A stretch of DNA of 64,000 nt from NCBI GenBank assembly GCA_963804375.1, contig CAWDQE010000018.1:496001-560000 (forward strand), in the 5' to 3' direction. The notes beneath the pieces were generated by a model. The model was not told the origin of the DNA and did no database searches. It saw nothing but the letters and a program-made list of their open reading frames with translations. The position numbers and the translations under genes are program-made. Each line of letters starts with the position of its first letter. The first letter of the stretch is position 1. This document shows, in pieces, positions 16,016-25,629 of the stretch. The stretch comes from JANXQG01 sp963804375 (GTDB taxonomy: Bacteria; Planctomycetota; Planctomycetia; Pirellulales; Thermoguttaceae).

Positions 16016-17716
16016 CTAGCGGCTTCGGGCAGAGCGCGTCCTTGACGGGCGCGGTGTCACGGTCGGCGCGGCCCACCAGGGCATAGCGCTTAGGGCCGAT
16101 GGGCGCAGCTCGAACGGCACCACGCCGCGGAGCGCCGTGCTCAGGAGGAGATCGAACTTCGGACTATAAAGCCGCAAGAAGGCCGTGGGGTTCTCGTCTG
16201 CATCGCCCTGCTGCCAGGCATTCGCTGTCCACTCGAAGCGGCCGTTGCAGCGCCCCACGGCCAGCACGTGGTTCTGCGGCAGCGCGGCCAGGTCCACGGC
16301 CCAGGCAGTGCGGCCCAACCGGGCGCCGCCCAACCCCAGGCGGCTGCCGGCGTCGACGCGGTGAATCATGCCCCACCAGTGTACCAGCCCGCCGCCGTAC
16401 CAACTGCCGTTGATCTCCTTTTCAAAAGGCTTGTGCAACTCACCGGCGGGACTCCAGCCCATGACCGTGTTGCCGCCGTCGGAGAGCAGACCGCTCAGCA
16501 GGTTGCCGTCGGCGTCCAGGGCCACGGTCGTGACGGCCGTGTCGGCCACGTCGCCGTCCAGCCGATTGTCCCGGCCCGACATCGGGTCGTGCTCATAGGC
16601 CTTCCACAGCAGGCTGCCCTCCTTTGCACTCATCTTCCACAGGTAGGGCGACCAGTAGGGTTCCTTCGCGGTGGCTGAGGCCGACCAGCCGCACAGATAG
16701 ATACTGTCCTGCCCGTCGAGCCGCATTCGCGTGGTCCGCGGGCTGCTGTAGTGGGGACAAGGCCAGCCGGGCTTCACCCGCGCGGCCGCCTCCGGGTTCA
16801 CGGCGGGCGTATAGATGGCCTGCTTCCACGTCCGCCGGGACAGGTCGGGCGAAAGCCGGCTCAGCCAGTCGCAGCAGTCGTAGAACCCCAGGCGGCGCAG
16901 GGCCTCTTTGTCGCCCTTGCAGGCCTCGCGCTCCTTGTCGGTCACCAGGCGGAAATAGCCGCCGTCGTGGCAAACGACCAGATCGCCGGAAGAGAGCAGC
17001 CCCAGGCTGGTCGGCTGCCAGAAGAACTCCCGCGGCCAGTGTTCGAACTTGGGCTTGGTTCGGATCACGCGGACCTTGTCCCATACCTGCTGCCAGCCCT
17101 CCAGGTACGTGCCACACTCCAGCGACTTGAGTTCTCGCCCGAATCTCAGCACGCACGGCGCGCCGTAGCGGCCCAGGCCGGGGCGGTCGGCCAGCGGGTC
17201 CTTCCCGTCGGGAATGCCGTTGGCTTCGGCAATTCTGCCCGCCCGGGTCAACTCCACTTCTTTCGCCAGCGGATATTCCTTGATGAACCCCGGCACGTCT
17301 TTCAAGAGCGGCTCCAGGGCCGCGGAGGCGTAGCCGCCGACATAGACGCCCGCGCTGCTCGCCTCCACGGTCGTCAGCAGGACCATGCCGGGCGGAAATT
17401 GAGTGTAATCGAGGATTTTCTTGCCGTCGGGGCTGAGCCGGGCAACGAACCCGCAGCCGCACCGAGGCTCCTTGGCCGCCTCGCCCAGCGTAACGGGTTG
17501 CGCCCCGCCCGGCAGCGACGACACTAGCTTGCCCGTGTTCCCGGCCAAGTAGATGCTGCCGTCCGGGCCCGCGGCCACGCTCTCGATATCGTCATCCCCC
17601 TCGGTTCCCAAGAGGGTCGCCGTCTCCAGCCGCAGCGGCGATTCCGCAGCCTGCGCGGCCAGCGCAACGAAGAGGAGACCCAGCAGCGGTCCTAGTGTCA
17701 GGCAGATGCGGTTCAT
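16016..17716 (-). CDS. Secreted beta-propeller-like protein with frameshifted C-terminus
   Basis: The ATG at 17716 is chosen because AAGGAGA lies 7 bases upstream and a signal peptide follows (MNRICLTLGPLLGLLFVALA). The mature part has repeated 'DGSIYLAGNTG', 'GVYVGGYAS', 'DSIYLCGWS' and 'DADGNLLSG' blades typical of bacterial beta-propellers that track a value per blade. No catalytic site was recognised. The frame ends at 16016 after RGVVPFELRPSALSAMPW, which is not blade-like. One frame over, the DNA continues IGPKRYALVGRADRD, then APVKDALCPKPLGKSDGYLM, and ends ILQWKE with TGA at 15974-15972. One C missing from a CCCC run near 16100 explains the switch, so the intact protein probably ran to 15972. 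Confidence 0.7.
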   Translation of the reverse strand: MNRICLTLGPLLGLLFVALAAQAAESPLRLETATLLGTEGDDDIESVAAGPDGSIYLAGNTGKLVSSLPGGAQPVTLGEAAKEPRCGCGFVARLSPDGKKILDYTQFPPGMVLLTTVEASSAGVYVGGYASAALEPLLKDVPGFIKEYPLAKEVELTRAGRIAEANGIPDGKDPLADRPGLGRYGAPCVLRFGRELKSLECGTYLEGWQQVWDKVRVIRTKPKFEHWPREFFWQPTSLGLLSSGDLVVCHDGGYFRLVTDKEREACKGDKEALRRLGFYDCCDWLSRLSPDLSRRTWKQAIYTPAVNPEAAARVKPGWPCPHYSSPRTTRMRLDGQDSIYLCGWSASATAKEPYWSPYLWKMSAKEGSLLWKAYEHDPMSGRDNRLDGDVADTAVTTVALDADGNLLSGLLSDGGNTVMGWSPAGELHKPFEKEINGSWYGGGLVHWWGMIHRVDAGSRLGLGGARLGRTAWAVDLAALPQNHVLAVGRCNGRFEWTANAWQQGDADENPTAFLRLYSPKFDLLLSTALRGVVPFELRPSALSAMPWWAAPTVTPRPSRTRSARSR

Positions 17717-17742
17717 AGCAAATTCTCCTTGCGTGTGTTTGG

Positions 17743-19404
17743 TCATCGTGCGATGACGCGGAAGGTTCGTGTCACCGGCGGCGCGGGCGGGATGGACGGC
17801 GCCCTGCGCCTGCCGATCTGGTACGCCGTCACGCTGCACTCCAGTGGGTAGTTCGCCCCGAGGGGAAGCTCGGAAATCGCCAGCTTGCCGTCCTGCACCG
17901 TCACCGGCCCATAATCCACTTCATAATACACGGGTAGGCCGGAACTTGCCTTGGCCTTCAGGCCGCGCGGCGCCGCATCGGGCTTGAGATCCGCAACGGC
18001 AGGAAAATCGATTTGCTGGGCCGGTCCCTTGACCTGGGGGACGGCGATGCTCCCCCAGCGGTTCATCGCGCGGTAATGGTCATCGCCCGGATGGACGGCC
18101 GCGATGTTGAACATTTTGACGGGCCGCAGGACGCGAAAGCGATCGGGCCCGAGTTGCATCACCGACTCGGTGATCTTCGCCCGCAGGAGGAACTCGGAAG
18201 CCGAGTGGCCGACCTTCTTGCCCGCCAGCGAGCCGCCGTACTGTCCCGGCATGGCGTCCAGGAACGCGGCCTCCGCGCGGAAGGTCCAGCCGTCGCCCTC
18301 GTCGAGCCAGGCACACTGCGGATTGCTGAGCACCTGGTGGTTGCCCAGGTTGCGATGGTGACGAGTTTTCGCCCGCGCCAACTCCTCATCGTAGTGCCAC
18401 AGGGCCTTGCGCTTATCGCCCGTGTAGTCGATGTAGGCGGCCGGGGCGTGGCTCGGTTGGTAGAGATCCGGATCGGTGAGCCAACCGTCTTCTGCCCGCA
18501 GTCGGATGCACTCCACTTCCGCGTCTCCGGGCGGCAGTTTCTCCGGGATGCGGTACTTGGCCGTCTTGCGAATGAACAGGGCCGCATGCCGCGCCAGCTC
18601 CGGGGAACCGTGGAAATGGTCGCCGCCCAGGTCCAAGAGCAGCGACATGAGATGGTTCGGGTCCTTCTCCCGGAAGGCCTGGATGTCCCTGAGTACGAAG
18701 ACCCATTGGGTCTCGCGGCCCAGCTCGGGGCGAATCCCGCCTTCCGGCCCAAAGGTCTCGAACTGCCCGTTGATCGCAAGGATCGGCACGCCCGACAGGC
18801 TCCCGTCGGGCGGCAGATGCTCCTTCTGGTGGAAGTTCCCGCTCTTGACGTGCAGGATTCCGGCGACGCGGCGGGGTTTCCAATAGGCAACGTTGCGTGC
18901 GAAGATACCGGCCGTTGAATGGCCGACGGTGATCCAGGGCACGCGCTTCAGTTCGGGGCGATTGCTTCGCCGTGCCAGGTCTTCCAGGGTCTTGAGCCAG
19001 CGCTGCGTGTCGCGGTTGCCCGGTTCCCAATAGTGAAATACGCTGGACAGGTGTGGCACGAAGTAGACGATGGCCAGATCATTCTCGGCACACGCCTTGC
19101 GAACCTCGCCATCGAGGAACATCTCCAATTCGATGCCGAGCTGTCCGCCGACGAGCAGTCCACGGACGGTTCTGGACTGGGGCGGCAGCCAGAGCAGGGC
19201 TTTCCCTTGCTGCGCGCCGCCGTCTTTGCCTCCGCGTCCCGTCTCCAGTGGGACATAGTATTGCCAGGTCGCCGACGCGCATGGCAGGAAGAGATTCACC
19301 GCGGTCCGGTCGATGTTGGTGTGCAGGACCGTGTCTTCGGCAGCGGCACGGGCCGTCCAGGAACAGGCGAACAAGATCAGAGTGGCGGGAAAAAGGTCTT
19401 TCAT
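17743..19404 (-). CDS. Secreted alpha/beta-hydrolase-fold protein with C-terminal accessory region
   Basis: The ATG at 19404 is preceded by GAGGAG and followed by a signal peptide (LFPATLILFACSWTARA), giving 553 residues. The N-terminal half is an esterase or PHB-depolymerase-like alpha/beta hydrolase: GKALLWLPPQSRTVRGLLVG, ENDLAIVYFVPHLS, then the nucleophile elbow VGHSTAG near residue 160, and FHGSPELARHAALFI, where a His could complete a triad. The C-terminal half (about 320-553) is beta-rich with LPVYYEVDYGPVTV and an 'ANYPLECSVTAYQIGRR' end, a module shared with the paralogue at 28524-30137. A role as carbohydrate esterase on the polymer attacked by neighbouring lyases is an inference from context. 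It lies 26 bases upstream of the propeller gene. Confidence 0.75.
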   Translation of the reverse strand: MKDLFPATLILFACSWTARAAAEDTVLHTNIDRTAVNLFLPCASATWQYYVPLETGRGGKDGGAQQGKALLWLPPQSRTVRGLLVGGQLGIELEMFLDGEVRKACAENDLAIVYFVPHLSSVFHYWEPGNRDTQRWLKTLEDLARRSNRPELKRVPWITVGHSTAGIFARNVAYWKPRRVAGILHVKSGNFHQKEHLPPDGSLSGVPILAINGQFETFGPEGGIRPELGRETQWVFVLRDIQAFREKDPNHLMSLLLDLGGDHFHGSPELARHAALFIRKTAKYRIPEKLPPGDAEVECIRLRAEDGWLTDPDLYQPSHAPAAYIDYTGDKRKALWHYDEELARAKTRHHRNLGNHQVLSNPQCAWLDEGDGWTFRAEAAFLDAMPGQYGGSLAGKKVGHSASEFLLRAKITESVMQLGPDRFRVLRPVKMFNIAAVHPGDDHYRAMNRWGSIAVPQVKGPAQQIDFPAVADLKPDAAPRGLKAKASSGLPVYYEVDYGPVTVQDGKLAISELPLGANYPLECSVTAYQIGRRRAPSIPPAPPVTRTFRVIAR

Positions 19405-19423
19405 CAGAGGGCTCCTCGGAAGA

Positions 19424-19510
19424 GTAGGCCGGAACACGCTTGCAGTTCCGGCATGAATCTGCAAGAACACGTGGGGATGCCGGAACTGCGCTGCGCTTGT
19501 CCCGGCCTAC
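19424..19510. repeat. GTAGGCCGGAAC inverted repeat, copy 1
   Basis: GTAGGCCGGAAC at 19424 is mirrored by CTTGTCCCGGCCTAC ending at 19510, with inner GTTCCGGCAT and ATGCCGGAAC arms. The right end supplies the TAG stop of the 19507-22248 gene. A second copy lies at 22953-23043. Confidence 0.85.
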
Positions 19511-22248
19511 ATCTTGCTCCAGACACCAAGAACCAACTTCGTGCCGTCGAAGCGCACGGACTGTTTGCCGACCTTCACTCCGTCGCCGTCAGCAATGGGC
19601 TTAGGGGCTTCGCCGGATTGCAGGGTCACGACGGTGAACTTCCGCCCGCCGGCCTGGACCTCGGCGAGCACCGTATGCGGCCCCGGGGCTTTGCCGGCCA
19701 TCTCGGTGGAACCGGTGTTGCAGTTCGGACCGGTGCTGACCAATAGCGCGGGGGCGCCACTGGCACCGCTAAGGTCCACGGCCAAAGAGCTGATCGCCCC
19801 ACCCGTGTAAGTCGAAAGTACGCTCGATCCATCGGGCGAGGTCTCGTAGACCACTGGCGTGCCGCCGGGCGAAGCCATGAGGGCGTGGACCCCCAGCCCC
19901 CAGAGGCAAATACCCGCCTCGTAGCGCCTGCCGCCGCGGCCGCCGAAACCGTAGTAACCCTTCGGTCCGATGTCCAGCAGGTTGGTGACGACGATGTCGT
20001 CGGCGTCCTGCCAGCGGTTGCGGTGGTAGAAGAAGCCGTGAATGGTGTCGGCCGCCGTCTTGGGCAGCACGGTCGCTGGATTGGCCGGCTGGATATCGGT
20101 CGGCCAGTTCAGGAAGGCGAACACGGCGCGGTGCGGATAGACGGCGGCGCCATAGTCGTGATACGCAGGCTTGACGAAATGGTCGTACATCCACAACAGC
20201 GCCGGCCGGTACTTCGGATCGACGGTGCCGAAGCCGTAGGCGAACTCCCCTCCGTGCGATAACATGCGCGCATCCTCGAACTCGTCGCCGCCGTAAACGC
20301 CGCGGTGGGGAAACAACGGGCCCCTGGCCGACGGCACCACTTCCATGAGCCAGCGGAGCGTGAACCACTGGGCATTCGGCTGCGGCGTGCTATAGTCGCG
20401 TCCGGCGGCACTCCGCAGCGCCAGGAGGAATTCCTCGCCGCCGCAGTTCGTCGAGACCCGGCTGGCATGGTGCCCTTCGGCATAGAAACCGTGGTCGCCG
20501 AATCCTTCGTTGAGCAGGTGCAACAGGCCCTTTTCGGCCCATCGCAGGCACTTCGTGAGCCGCGTCGTGTCGGTGCCCGGATCGCCCAGGATGCCGAGGA
20601 TGGCCACGCCCGTGCCCAGGTACGCGCCGTAGTGGTTGCTGCCCGGCGGATACCCTCCACAGGTCGTCAGTAGCTCGAGGTTGACCCTGAAGTCCGACTT
20701 GCCGTCGTCGCCGGCGCAAGGATAGTTGTAGTTCTGTATTTCCAGGGCCACTTTCTTGCGGAACTCCTCGGGCCAGGCGTCGTAGCAGAAGTCGTAGGCG
20801 TAGGCCACGGCCGCCAGGACCGCGCCGGCCCGCATCCCGGTTCCCGGGCGGGTAAACACATAACGGTTGTCGATGTCGATCTTGCCATCGAAACACCAAT
20901 GCACGGCCTGCCGGGCCATGTCGGCGTATTTCCTGTCACCCGTGATCTGGTAGAGGAAGCCGTAGCCCGCCCCGTGCCAGGTGGTGAACGCGCCCAGGGG
21001 CAGCTCGGGGCTCGTGCTGTGGTTGTTCGGCGCAGTGGTGTTGAAGACCGTCGGCAGGGTGTCGCCGTTCTTGCCGTCCAACAGTTTTCGCAGACGCGCG
21101 AGAATTGCCTTCCCATCGGGCGTTTCGGCCTTCTGGCGGAGCGCTGCCAAGTCGGTCTTACGAAATAACAGCCGTGGGTGCTCGCCCGGAGCGACCGGCG
21201 TGAAGTTGGCCACGGGAATGTAGGCCGGGGCCAGGTTGACCAGTTCCGCAAACACCGGTTTCGGGACCTTCGGGTCGGCCGGATCAACCAGGCCCCGAGT
21301 CGCCTGCGCACCGCCAGCGGTTAAATAAGGGGCACCATAGGGCTTGCCGTCGAGCGTCGGCGCGACGACGGCCTTGCCGCCCACAATATTCTGGACCCGG
21401 CAAACCGTCAGATCGAGTTCGGCTTGGGCCCTCGGGTCGCAGCCGATCGAGATCGCCCGGTAGGGCACTGACGTCTTTCCGCGAATGACCGAGCCTTCCA
21501 CATTCAGGCCGGAGACATCCAGGGGCACCTGGCGCCAGGCGGCCGCCCCTTGCATCCAAGTGGTGCCCACAGTAGCCCGGGTCACCTTTCCGCCGGAGAT
21601 GCCGACGGAAACGTCGAGCATGGCGTCGAGCGGTTCGCCGCGGACCGGCGAGGGAGTCATCTGTAGCCTCAATCGGGCCTGTTCCCAGCCCGTTTCCACC
21701 GGGGCGCCGCCACCCGTAAGAACGCCCTGGTAGAACGTATCGGGACCGGCACCGTTTCTGCTACCGTGCATGACCGCCTTCCACTTGCCCGTCAATTCGA
21801 AGGCGTCGTCACCCTTCTTGTCGTTCGCCGGGGCGGTGGCGCCGTCGAACTCCACGTCCAGTTTGACGGGCCGGTGATCAAGCGGGACCCATGCATCGGG
21901 ACACATCAACAACTTCAACTTGCCCGCCACCTTGTTGCCATCTCGCCGGATGTCGGCCTCTTCGACCAGGTGGTACGACTTGTTGAACCTCTGTGCCGAG
22001 CCAAGCCCGCGGGAAAACTTGCCTTTCTCGAACACCGCGTAGATGTTAAGGTTGCCTTCGTAGATGCGGGGACCGGTCGCGGGGTTCTTCTCGAACATCT
22101 CGGTGAGCCGAATGGCCCACACACAATTGTCGGGGTCCACCTTCTCGGCGGCCGCCAGCAGGCTGCCGGAACCGAGAAGACACCATGCATAGCATGCTGT
22201 CAGTACTGCCGCGGAGTGCCGAGAAAACGACTGGTTATATCCGAACAT
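19507..22248 (-). CDS. Heparinase II/III-like polysaccharide lyase, secreted
   Basis: The ATG at 22248 follows GGAAAGG; the TTG five codons earlier is less likely. The protein has 913 residues and a signal peptide to about residue 35. An N-terminal beta-domain (about 40-330) contains EGNLNIYAVFEKGKFS and resembles the separate small protein at 22392-22928. From about residue 355, HPRLLFRKTDLAALRQKAET begins an alpha/alpha-toroid typical of alginate lyase and heparinase II/III families (GDRKYADMARQAVHWC, AVAYAYDFCYDAWP, SNHYGAYLGTGVAIL, GFGDHGFYAEGHHASR). A beta-sheet C-terminus follows. Candidate catalytic Tyr/His residues lie in NHYGAY and EGHHASR. Such enzymes cleave uronate-containing glycans by beta-elimination. 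Substrate unknown. The TAG stop lies in a dispersed repeat. Confidence 0.82.
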   Translation of the reverse strand: MFGYNQSFSRHSAAVLTACYAWCLLGSGSLLAAAEKVDPDNCVWAIRLTEMFEKNPATGPRIYEGNLNIYAVFEKGKFSRGLGSAQRFNKSYHLVEEADIRRDGNKVAGKLKLLMCPDAWVPLDHRPVKLDVEFDGATAPANDKKGDDAFELTGKWKAVMHGSRNGAGPDTFYQGVLTGGGAPVETGWEQARLRLQMTPSPVRGEPLDAMLDVSVGISGGKVTRATVGTTWMQGAAAWRQVPLDVSGLNVEGSVIRGKTSVPYRAISIGCDPRAQAELDLTVCRVQNIVGGKAVVAPTLDGKPYGAPYLTAGGAQATRGLVDPADPKVPKPVFAELVNLAPAYIPVANFTPVAPGEHPRLLFRKTDLAALRQKAETPDGKAILARLRKLLDGKNGDTLPTVFNTTAPNNHSTSPELPLGAFTTWHGAGYGFLYQITGDRKYADMARQAVHWCFDGKIDIDNRYVFTRPGTGMRAGAVLAAVAYAYDFCYDAWPEEFRKKVALEIQNYNYPCAGDDGKSDFRVNLELLTTCGGYPPGSNHYGAYLGTGVAILGILGDPGTDTTRLTKCLRWAEKGLLHLLNEGFGDHGFYAEGHHASRVSTNCGGEEFLLALRSAAGRDYSTPQPNAQWFTLRWLMEVVPSARGPLFPHRGVYGGDEFEDARMLSHGGEFAYGFGTVDPKYRPALLWMYDHFVKPAYHDYGAAVYPHRAVFAFLNWPTDIQPANPATVLPKTAADTIHGFFYHRNRWQDADDIVVTNLLDIGPKGYYGFGGRGGRRYEAGICLWGLGVHALMASPGGTPVVYETSPDGSSVLSTYTGGAISSLAVDLSGASGAPALLVSTGPNCNTGSTEMAGKAPGPHTVLAEVQAGGRKFTVVTLQSGEAPKPIADGDGVKVGKQSVRFDGTKLVLGVWSKM

Positions 22249-22391
22249 GATCAACCTTTCCAAAGCGAACTATTGGGATCAACAGAGGACAGTCCTAACG
22301 TTGAATGTGAACGAATACGAGTGATTACGGTTATCTTCCTTCCGGTGCAGGATCATCAATTTGTTGTGCGTTCGTTGGGGGCTCTTCGCGG

Positions 22392-22928
22392 CTACGGGCC
22401 GACGTCGAACTTCACGACCGGAACGCCCCGGGCCGGCACGAAATCGGCCGGCGGGGCAATGTGTGAAGCGGACTCGCGGGGCGGTAGCGGCTCGACCGGG
22501 GCGGGGCCTTTTTCACCGCACAGGGCCAGCGCGGCGGTGCCGTTGCCTGCATCGATCACGGCGGTGTAGTTGCTTCCCGGCTGCCAGTTCACCGTGCCCA
22601 CGCGGTGCTGGCGATGAAGGCATTTATAAAGGATCCAATCAAGATAATACTCCACTTCGCACTCATGGATGGCCCGGTTGAAGTTCTGGTTTTCGCCCCA
22701 GGCGTCGGTCCAGCGACCGTCTTCCGCGGTGAGATAGATGTTCAACGGTCGCCCGTCAGGCCGATCGCCTTTCTTGTACTTCTGCTGCAGCGCCTTGTCG
22801 AGGTTGAGCACGATGCGGCCGGAAAATGAGTCGGCCGCACGGGTAGAATTACCATAGATCAATGGGGCAAGCAGGGCAAGTGTCAAGACGGCCGTGGATA
22901 GCGAGTTCCAGAAATTGAATTGTGGCAT
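22392..22928 (-). CDS. Small secreted protein related to the N-domain of the adjacent lyase
   Basis: A 178-residue protein with a signal peptide (about 1-32, ending NSTRAA). The mature part, with RPLNIYLTAEDGRWTDAWG, NFNRAIHECEVEYYLDW and VGTVNWQPGSNYTAVID, can be aligned by eye with the N-terminal domain of the 19507-22248 lyase (GNLNIYAVFEKGKFSRGLG, then RFNKSYHLVEEADI). It therefore looks like a stand-alone copy of that domain, either a partial duplication or a separately secreted binding module. It ends in a Pro/Ala-rich stretch without a membrane helix. It lies 143 bases before the lyase gene on the same strand. Confidence 0.6.
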   Translation of the reverse strand: MPQFNFWNSLSTAVLTLALLAPLIYGNSTRAADSFSGRIVLNLDKALQQKYKKGDRPDGRPLNIYLTAEDGRWTDAWGENQNFNRAIHECEVEYYLDWILYKCLHRQHRVGTVNWQPGSNYTAVIDAGNGTAALALCGEKGPAPVEPLPPRESASHIAPPADFVPARGVPVVKFDVGP

Positions 22929-22952
22929 GGTAAAGATCTCTCACAAACGAAT

Positions 22953-23043
22953 GTAGGCCGGAACAAGCGGAGCGCAGCCCCGGCATTCGCGTTCGCTCAT
23001 GTAGACTTTACGCCGGAACTGTGCTGCGATTGTTCCGGCCTAC
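22953..23043. repeat. GTAGGCCGGAAC inverted repeat, copy 2
   Basis: GTAGGCCGGAACAAGCGGAG faces GTTCCGGCCTAC at the far end (23032-23043), forming a palindrome of about 91 bp. It fills the gap between the 22392-22928 and 23053-25614 genes and may act as terminator or mRNA-end hairpin. Same family as 19424-19510. Confidence 0.85.
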
Positions 23044-23052
23044 ATTGAACAT

Positions 23053-25614
23053 TCATGGCTCGTTCTTCCCGTCGAAGACAAGATACCCGCCTTCCCATCG
23101 GCACGGCACTTGCCGGCCGTTGATCCGCAGGGTGGGCTGTCCTGAAACCTTAACGCGCATGCTCCGCAGATCGCCGGAAACCTCGACCTTCTCCTTCCCG
23201 ATGCGCAGGAACGCGCGATCGGCGAAGGCAAAAGTCTCGCCCTCGCCGGTCAGCGTGAGCGGCCGGTCAAGATCTTCCCAGAAGTGGAAGAGGATACGGT
23301 CATTGATGGCCGATTCGTTCGTCCCTTGAACGGCCATGCCGATCCCTTGGGCGGTCTCGGCAATGCGGCGGAAAACGGCAATCCGCGACCGAGCTTTCTC
23401 GATCGGCTCGTGCAATGCGGCGAACACCGTCGCCGGTTTGCGGCGGCGGACCAAGAGCGTCGTACCACCGATCTCATTGGGCAGAGCGGACTTCTCTCCT
23501 TTGTTCGGCTCCTTGCCGCCGGTGCGCGGGCTTTCGGGTGGCCGGCCGATGGGCGTCCGGCCGACGTAGACCGATGTGCCCGGCTCTCCGAGCATCCGCA
23601 CGCACACACCGATCCGGCGATCGTACCAGGCTTCTCCCAAAACGCTCTTGTGGGTGTCCGGCAGCCCGCAGGATTGCACGACCGTCGCCGTCCACGGCCG
23701 CTGACCCGCGTCGAGCTTCATCACGTCGCGCATCTGGTAGCGGTCCCGCTCGACCGGGTCGCTCAGCCGCGCGGTGACCGCCCGATTGCCGAGGTCGTAA
23801 AGCGCATCGCGCAACTCGTCGCTGGGCTTCCAAATGCCGTTGAGCACCGGCAGCCCGAGGGCGTGCACGTGCCAGTCGTAGCATCGCGGCCGGTCGCTTG
23901 CAAGTTGAAACACGTCGCACAGGTATTCGCGGGTGAGGAACAGCGCGCGGGTCATGTCAACGCCGGGCCATACCTCCTTCTCCTCCTTCCGCAGTTCCAG
24001 GCTGAGCGTCCCAATGGCCAGCGGCTGGCGATTGTCGAGATTTACGGTGCCGGAAAGCGGCCGCGCACGGGCCGCAATGAACTTCACCAGCGGATCGAAG
24101 CCGACGCGGGTCGGAACCTCGCCCACGGGGTTCGGCCAGTGCGGGTGGTCGCGGATGGGGTCGGAAGCATCGAGCATGAACTGCAGGTTATCGACCATCA
24201 CGCCGGCATGCCCGCGGGCCGAATCGGTCCAAGGGCAACCGCCGCCGTAGCCGTTGGAAATCTGCCGATTCAGGTAAATCGGGCGGTTGAAGGCATAAAA
24301 CCCCAAGAGCGAGAAGCTGTCGTGGGCATAATGGACATAGTAGCCGGAAAGTTGAAAGGCGACCGCCGGCGCCGGGCTTTCCCAGTAGGCAGGCCGCTCC
24401 TCGGCGCGGAGCAGCGCAAAGCCTCGCTCGCGGGCCAGATAACTGGGCGCCGGCGGAGGCGACACGGCCTGCGCGTCGATCGGGCCCAGGCCCCAGAAGA
24501 GTGATGGCGTGTAGTAGCGCTCGCCGGGGCCGCGCATTTGGGCCAGGAAGTAGTCGAAATGGGCATTGGGCCATTTTGCCTGGGCCAACTCGAACCAATA
24601 CGGATGGAGCATCTTCTCCACTTTGATGTTGCGGTAGTCGCGGCCGTTCATGTTCGCCGCCATCCACGGAGGGTTGCCGCCGCGACCATCGGCAAGGCGA
24701 CCCATGACGATCGATTTCTGAAACAAATAGGGCGGGGCCGCATCGAAGCCCGACGTCCGCGCGTCGCCCATAGTGACCTGTGGATAATGGGGCATGCCGC
24801 CGGGGACGTCCACGCGCGGGTATCCGATGTTGACGACGCTCTCGACGTAACGCCGCATCGTGGCGCCGCCCTTGCCGGTGTAGCCATAGCCCAACTCGTC
24901 GAGTCCCAGTCGCTCGACGCCGCGGCACCAGAGAAACATCTCGCCGATCATCGAGTACTGTTTGCCGAACTCCTCGCCATAGAACTGGCCGTCGGCCAGG
25001 TAATCGTCGAAGAAGTATTTCCAACCGCCGGCCGAATGAAAGCATTCGCGGATGAGCTTCTCGTCGCGGAGCGCGACCGCCATGAGATGCGCCGTCATCG
25101 GCCGCGGCCACTGCATGTTGGGAAGCCAACTCGAACGGGTGAACTTGAGATTCTCCTCGTGGCAATGATGCTTGATGAAATCGCGGAAGGTGGCCTCCAA
25201 GCCGCGGCGTTCCACGTCGCTGAGGCGGTCGTAGAGAACGTCGTAGCGTAACACGCTCAGGTACTGGTCGTAATGGCGGCCGCCGCCCGTATCGCCGAGA
25301 AACTTCCGCGGCTCGTTGCCGATGAGGCCGACGAGGTATTTCTTTTCGCTCTCGACGACGGATTCGTCGCCCATCACCTGGTAGCGGAACAAATTGCGGA
25401 ATGTCTCGCCAAGGCCCTTTTCCTTGAGCATCGCCTCATACTGGCGCTTGGCCCAGGGCTCGGTTTCGATGCGGCGGCGGATGGCGGCCGCTTCGTCCTT
25501 CGTCCACAGGATGAAGGGATGGGGCGTGTCGAGAGAGGCCGCCGTGGCGGCTTGGCTCAATAGCAGGCCGAGGAGAACGACAGGGAAAACGAGTTTTGCG
25601 GAAATGTGACGCAT
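23053..25614 (-). CDS. Heparinase II/III-like secreted protein
   Basis: An 853-residue protein with a signal peptide (about 1-25). HPFILWTKDEAAAIRRRIET opens the alpha/alpha-toroid, followed by SVLRYDVLYDRLSDVERRG, EFGKQYSMIGEMFLWCRGVE and GYGYTGKGGATMRRYVES. A C-terminal beta-sandwich region begins near residue 390 (VAFQLSGYYVHYAHDSFSLL) and ends in a small beta domain (GGTTLLVRRRKPATVFAALH). The layout matches heparinase II/III-like lyases of marine and soil polysaccharide degraders. It starts 15 bases after the stop of the upstream glycosidase, so the two are cotranscribed. Activity and substrate are not proven by sequence. Confidence 0.78.
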   Translation of the reverse strand: MRHISAKLVFPVVLLGLLLSQAATAASLDTPHPFILWTKDEAAAIRRRIETEPWAKRQYEAMLKEKGLGETFRNLFRYQVMGDESVVESEKKYLVGLIGNEPRKFLGDTGGGRHYDQYLSVLRYDVLYDRLSDVERRGLEATFRDFIKHHCHEENLKFTRSSWLPNMQWPRPMTAHLMAVALRDEKLIRECFHSAGGWKYFFDDYLADGQFYGEEFGKQYSMIGEMFLWCRGVERLGLDELGYGYTGKGGATMRRYVESVVNIGYPRVDVPGGMPHYPQVTMGDARTSGFDAAPPYLFQKSIVMGRLADGRGGNPPWMAANMNGRDYRNIKVEKMLHPYWFELAQAKWPNAHFDYFLAQMRGPGERYYTPSLFWGLGPIDAQAVSPPPAPSYLARERGFALLRAEERPAYWESPAPAVAFQLSGYYVHYAHDSFSLLGFYAFNRPIYLNRQISNGYGGGCPWTDSARGHAGVMVDNLQFMLDASDPIRDHPHWPNPVGEVPTRVGFDPLVKFIAARARPLSGTVNLDNRQPLAIGTLSLELRKEEKEVWPGVDMTRALFLTREYLCDVFQLASDRPRCYDWHVHALGLPVLNGIWKPSDELRDALYDLGNRAVTARLSDPVERDRYQMRDVMKLDAGQRPWTATVVQSCGLPDTHKSVLGEAWYDRRIGVCVRMLGEPGTSVYVGRTPIGRPPESPRTGGKEPNKGEKSALPNEIGGTTLLVRRRKPATVFAALHEPIEKARSRIAVFRRIAETAQGIGMAVQGTNESAINDRILFHFWEDLDRPLTLTGEGETFAFADRAFLRIGKEKVEVSGDLRSMRVKVSGQPTLRINGRQVPCRWEGGYLVFDGKNEP

Positions 25615-25629
25615 CGATAGACGTAAACA

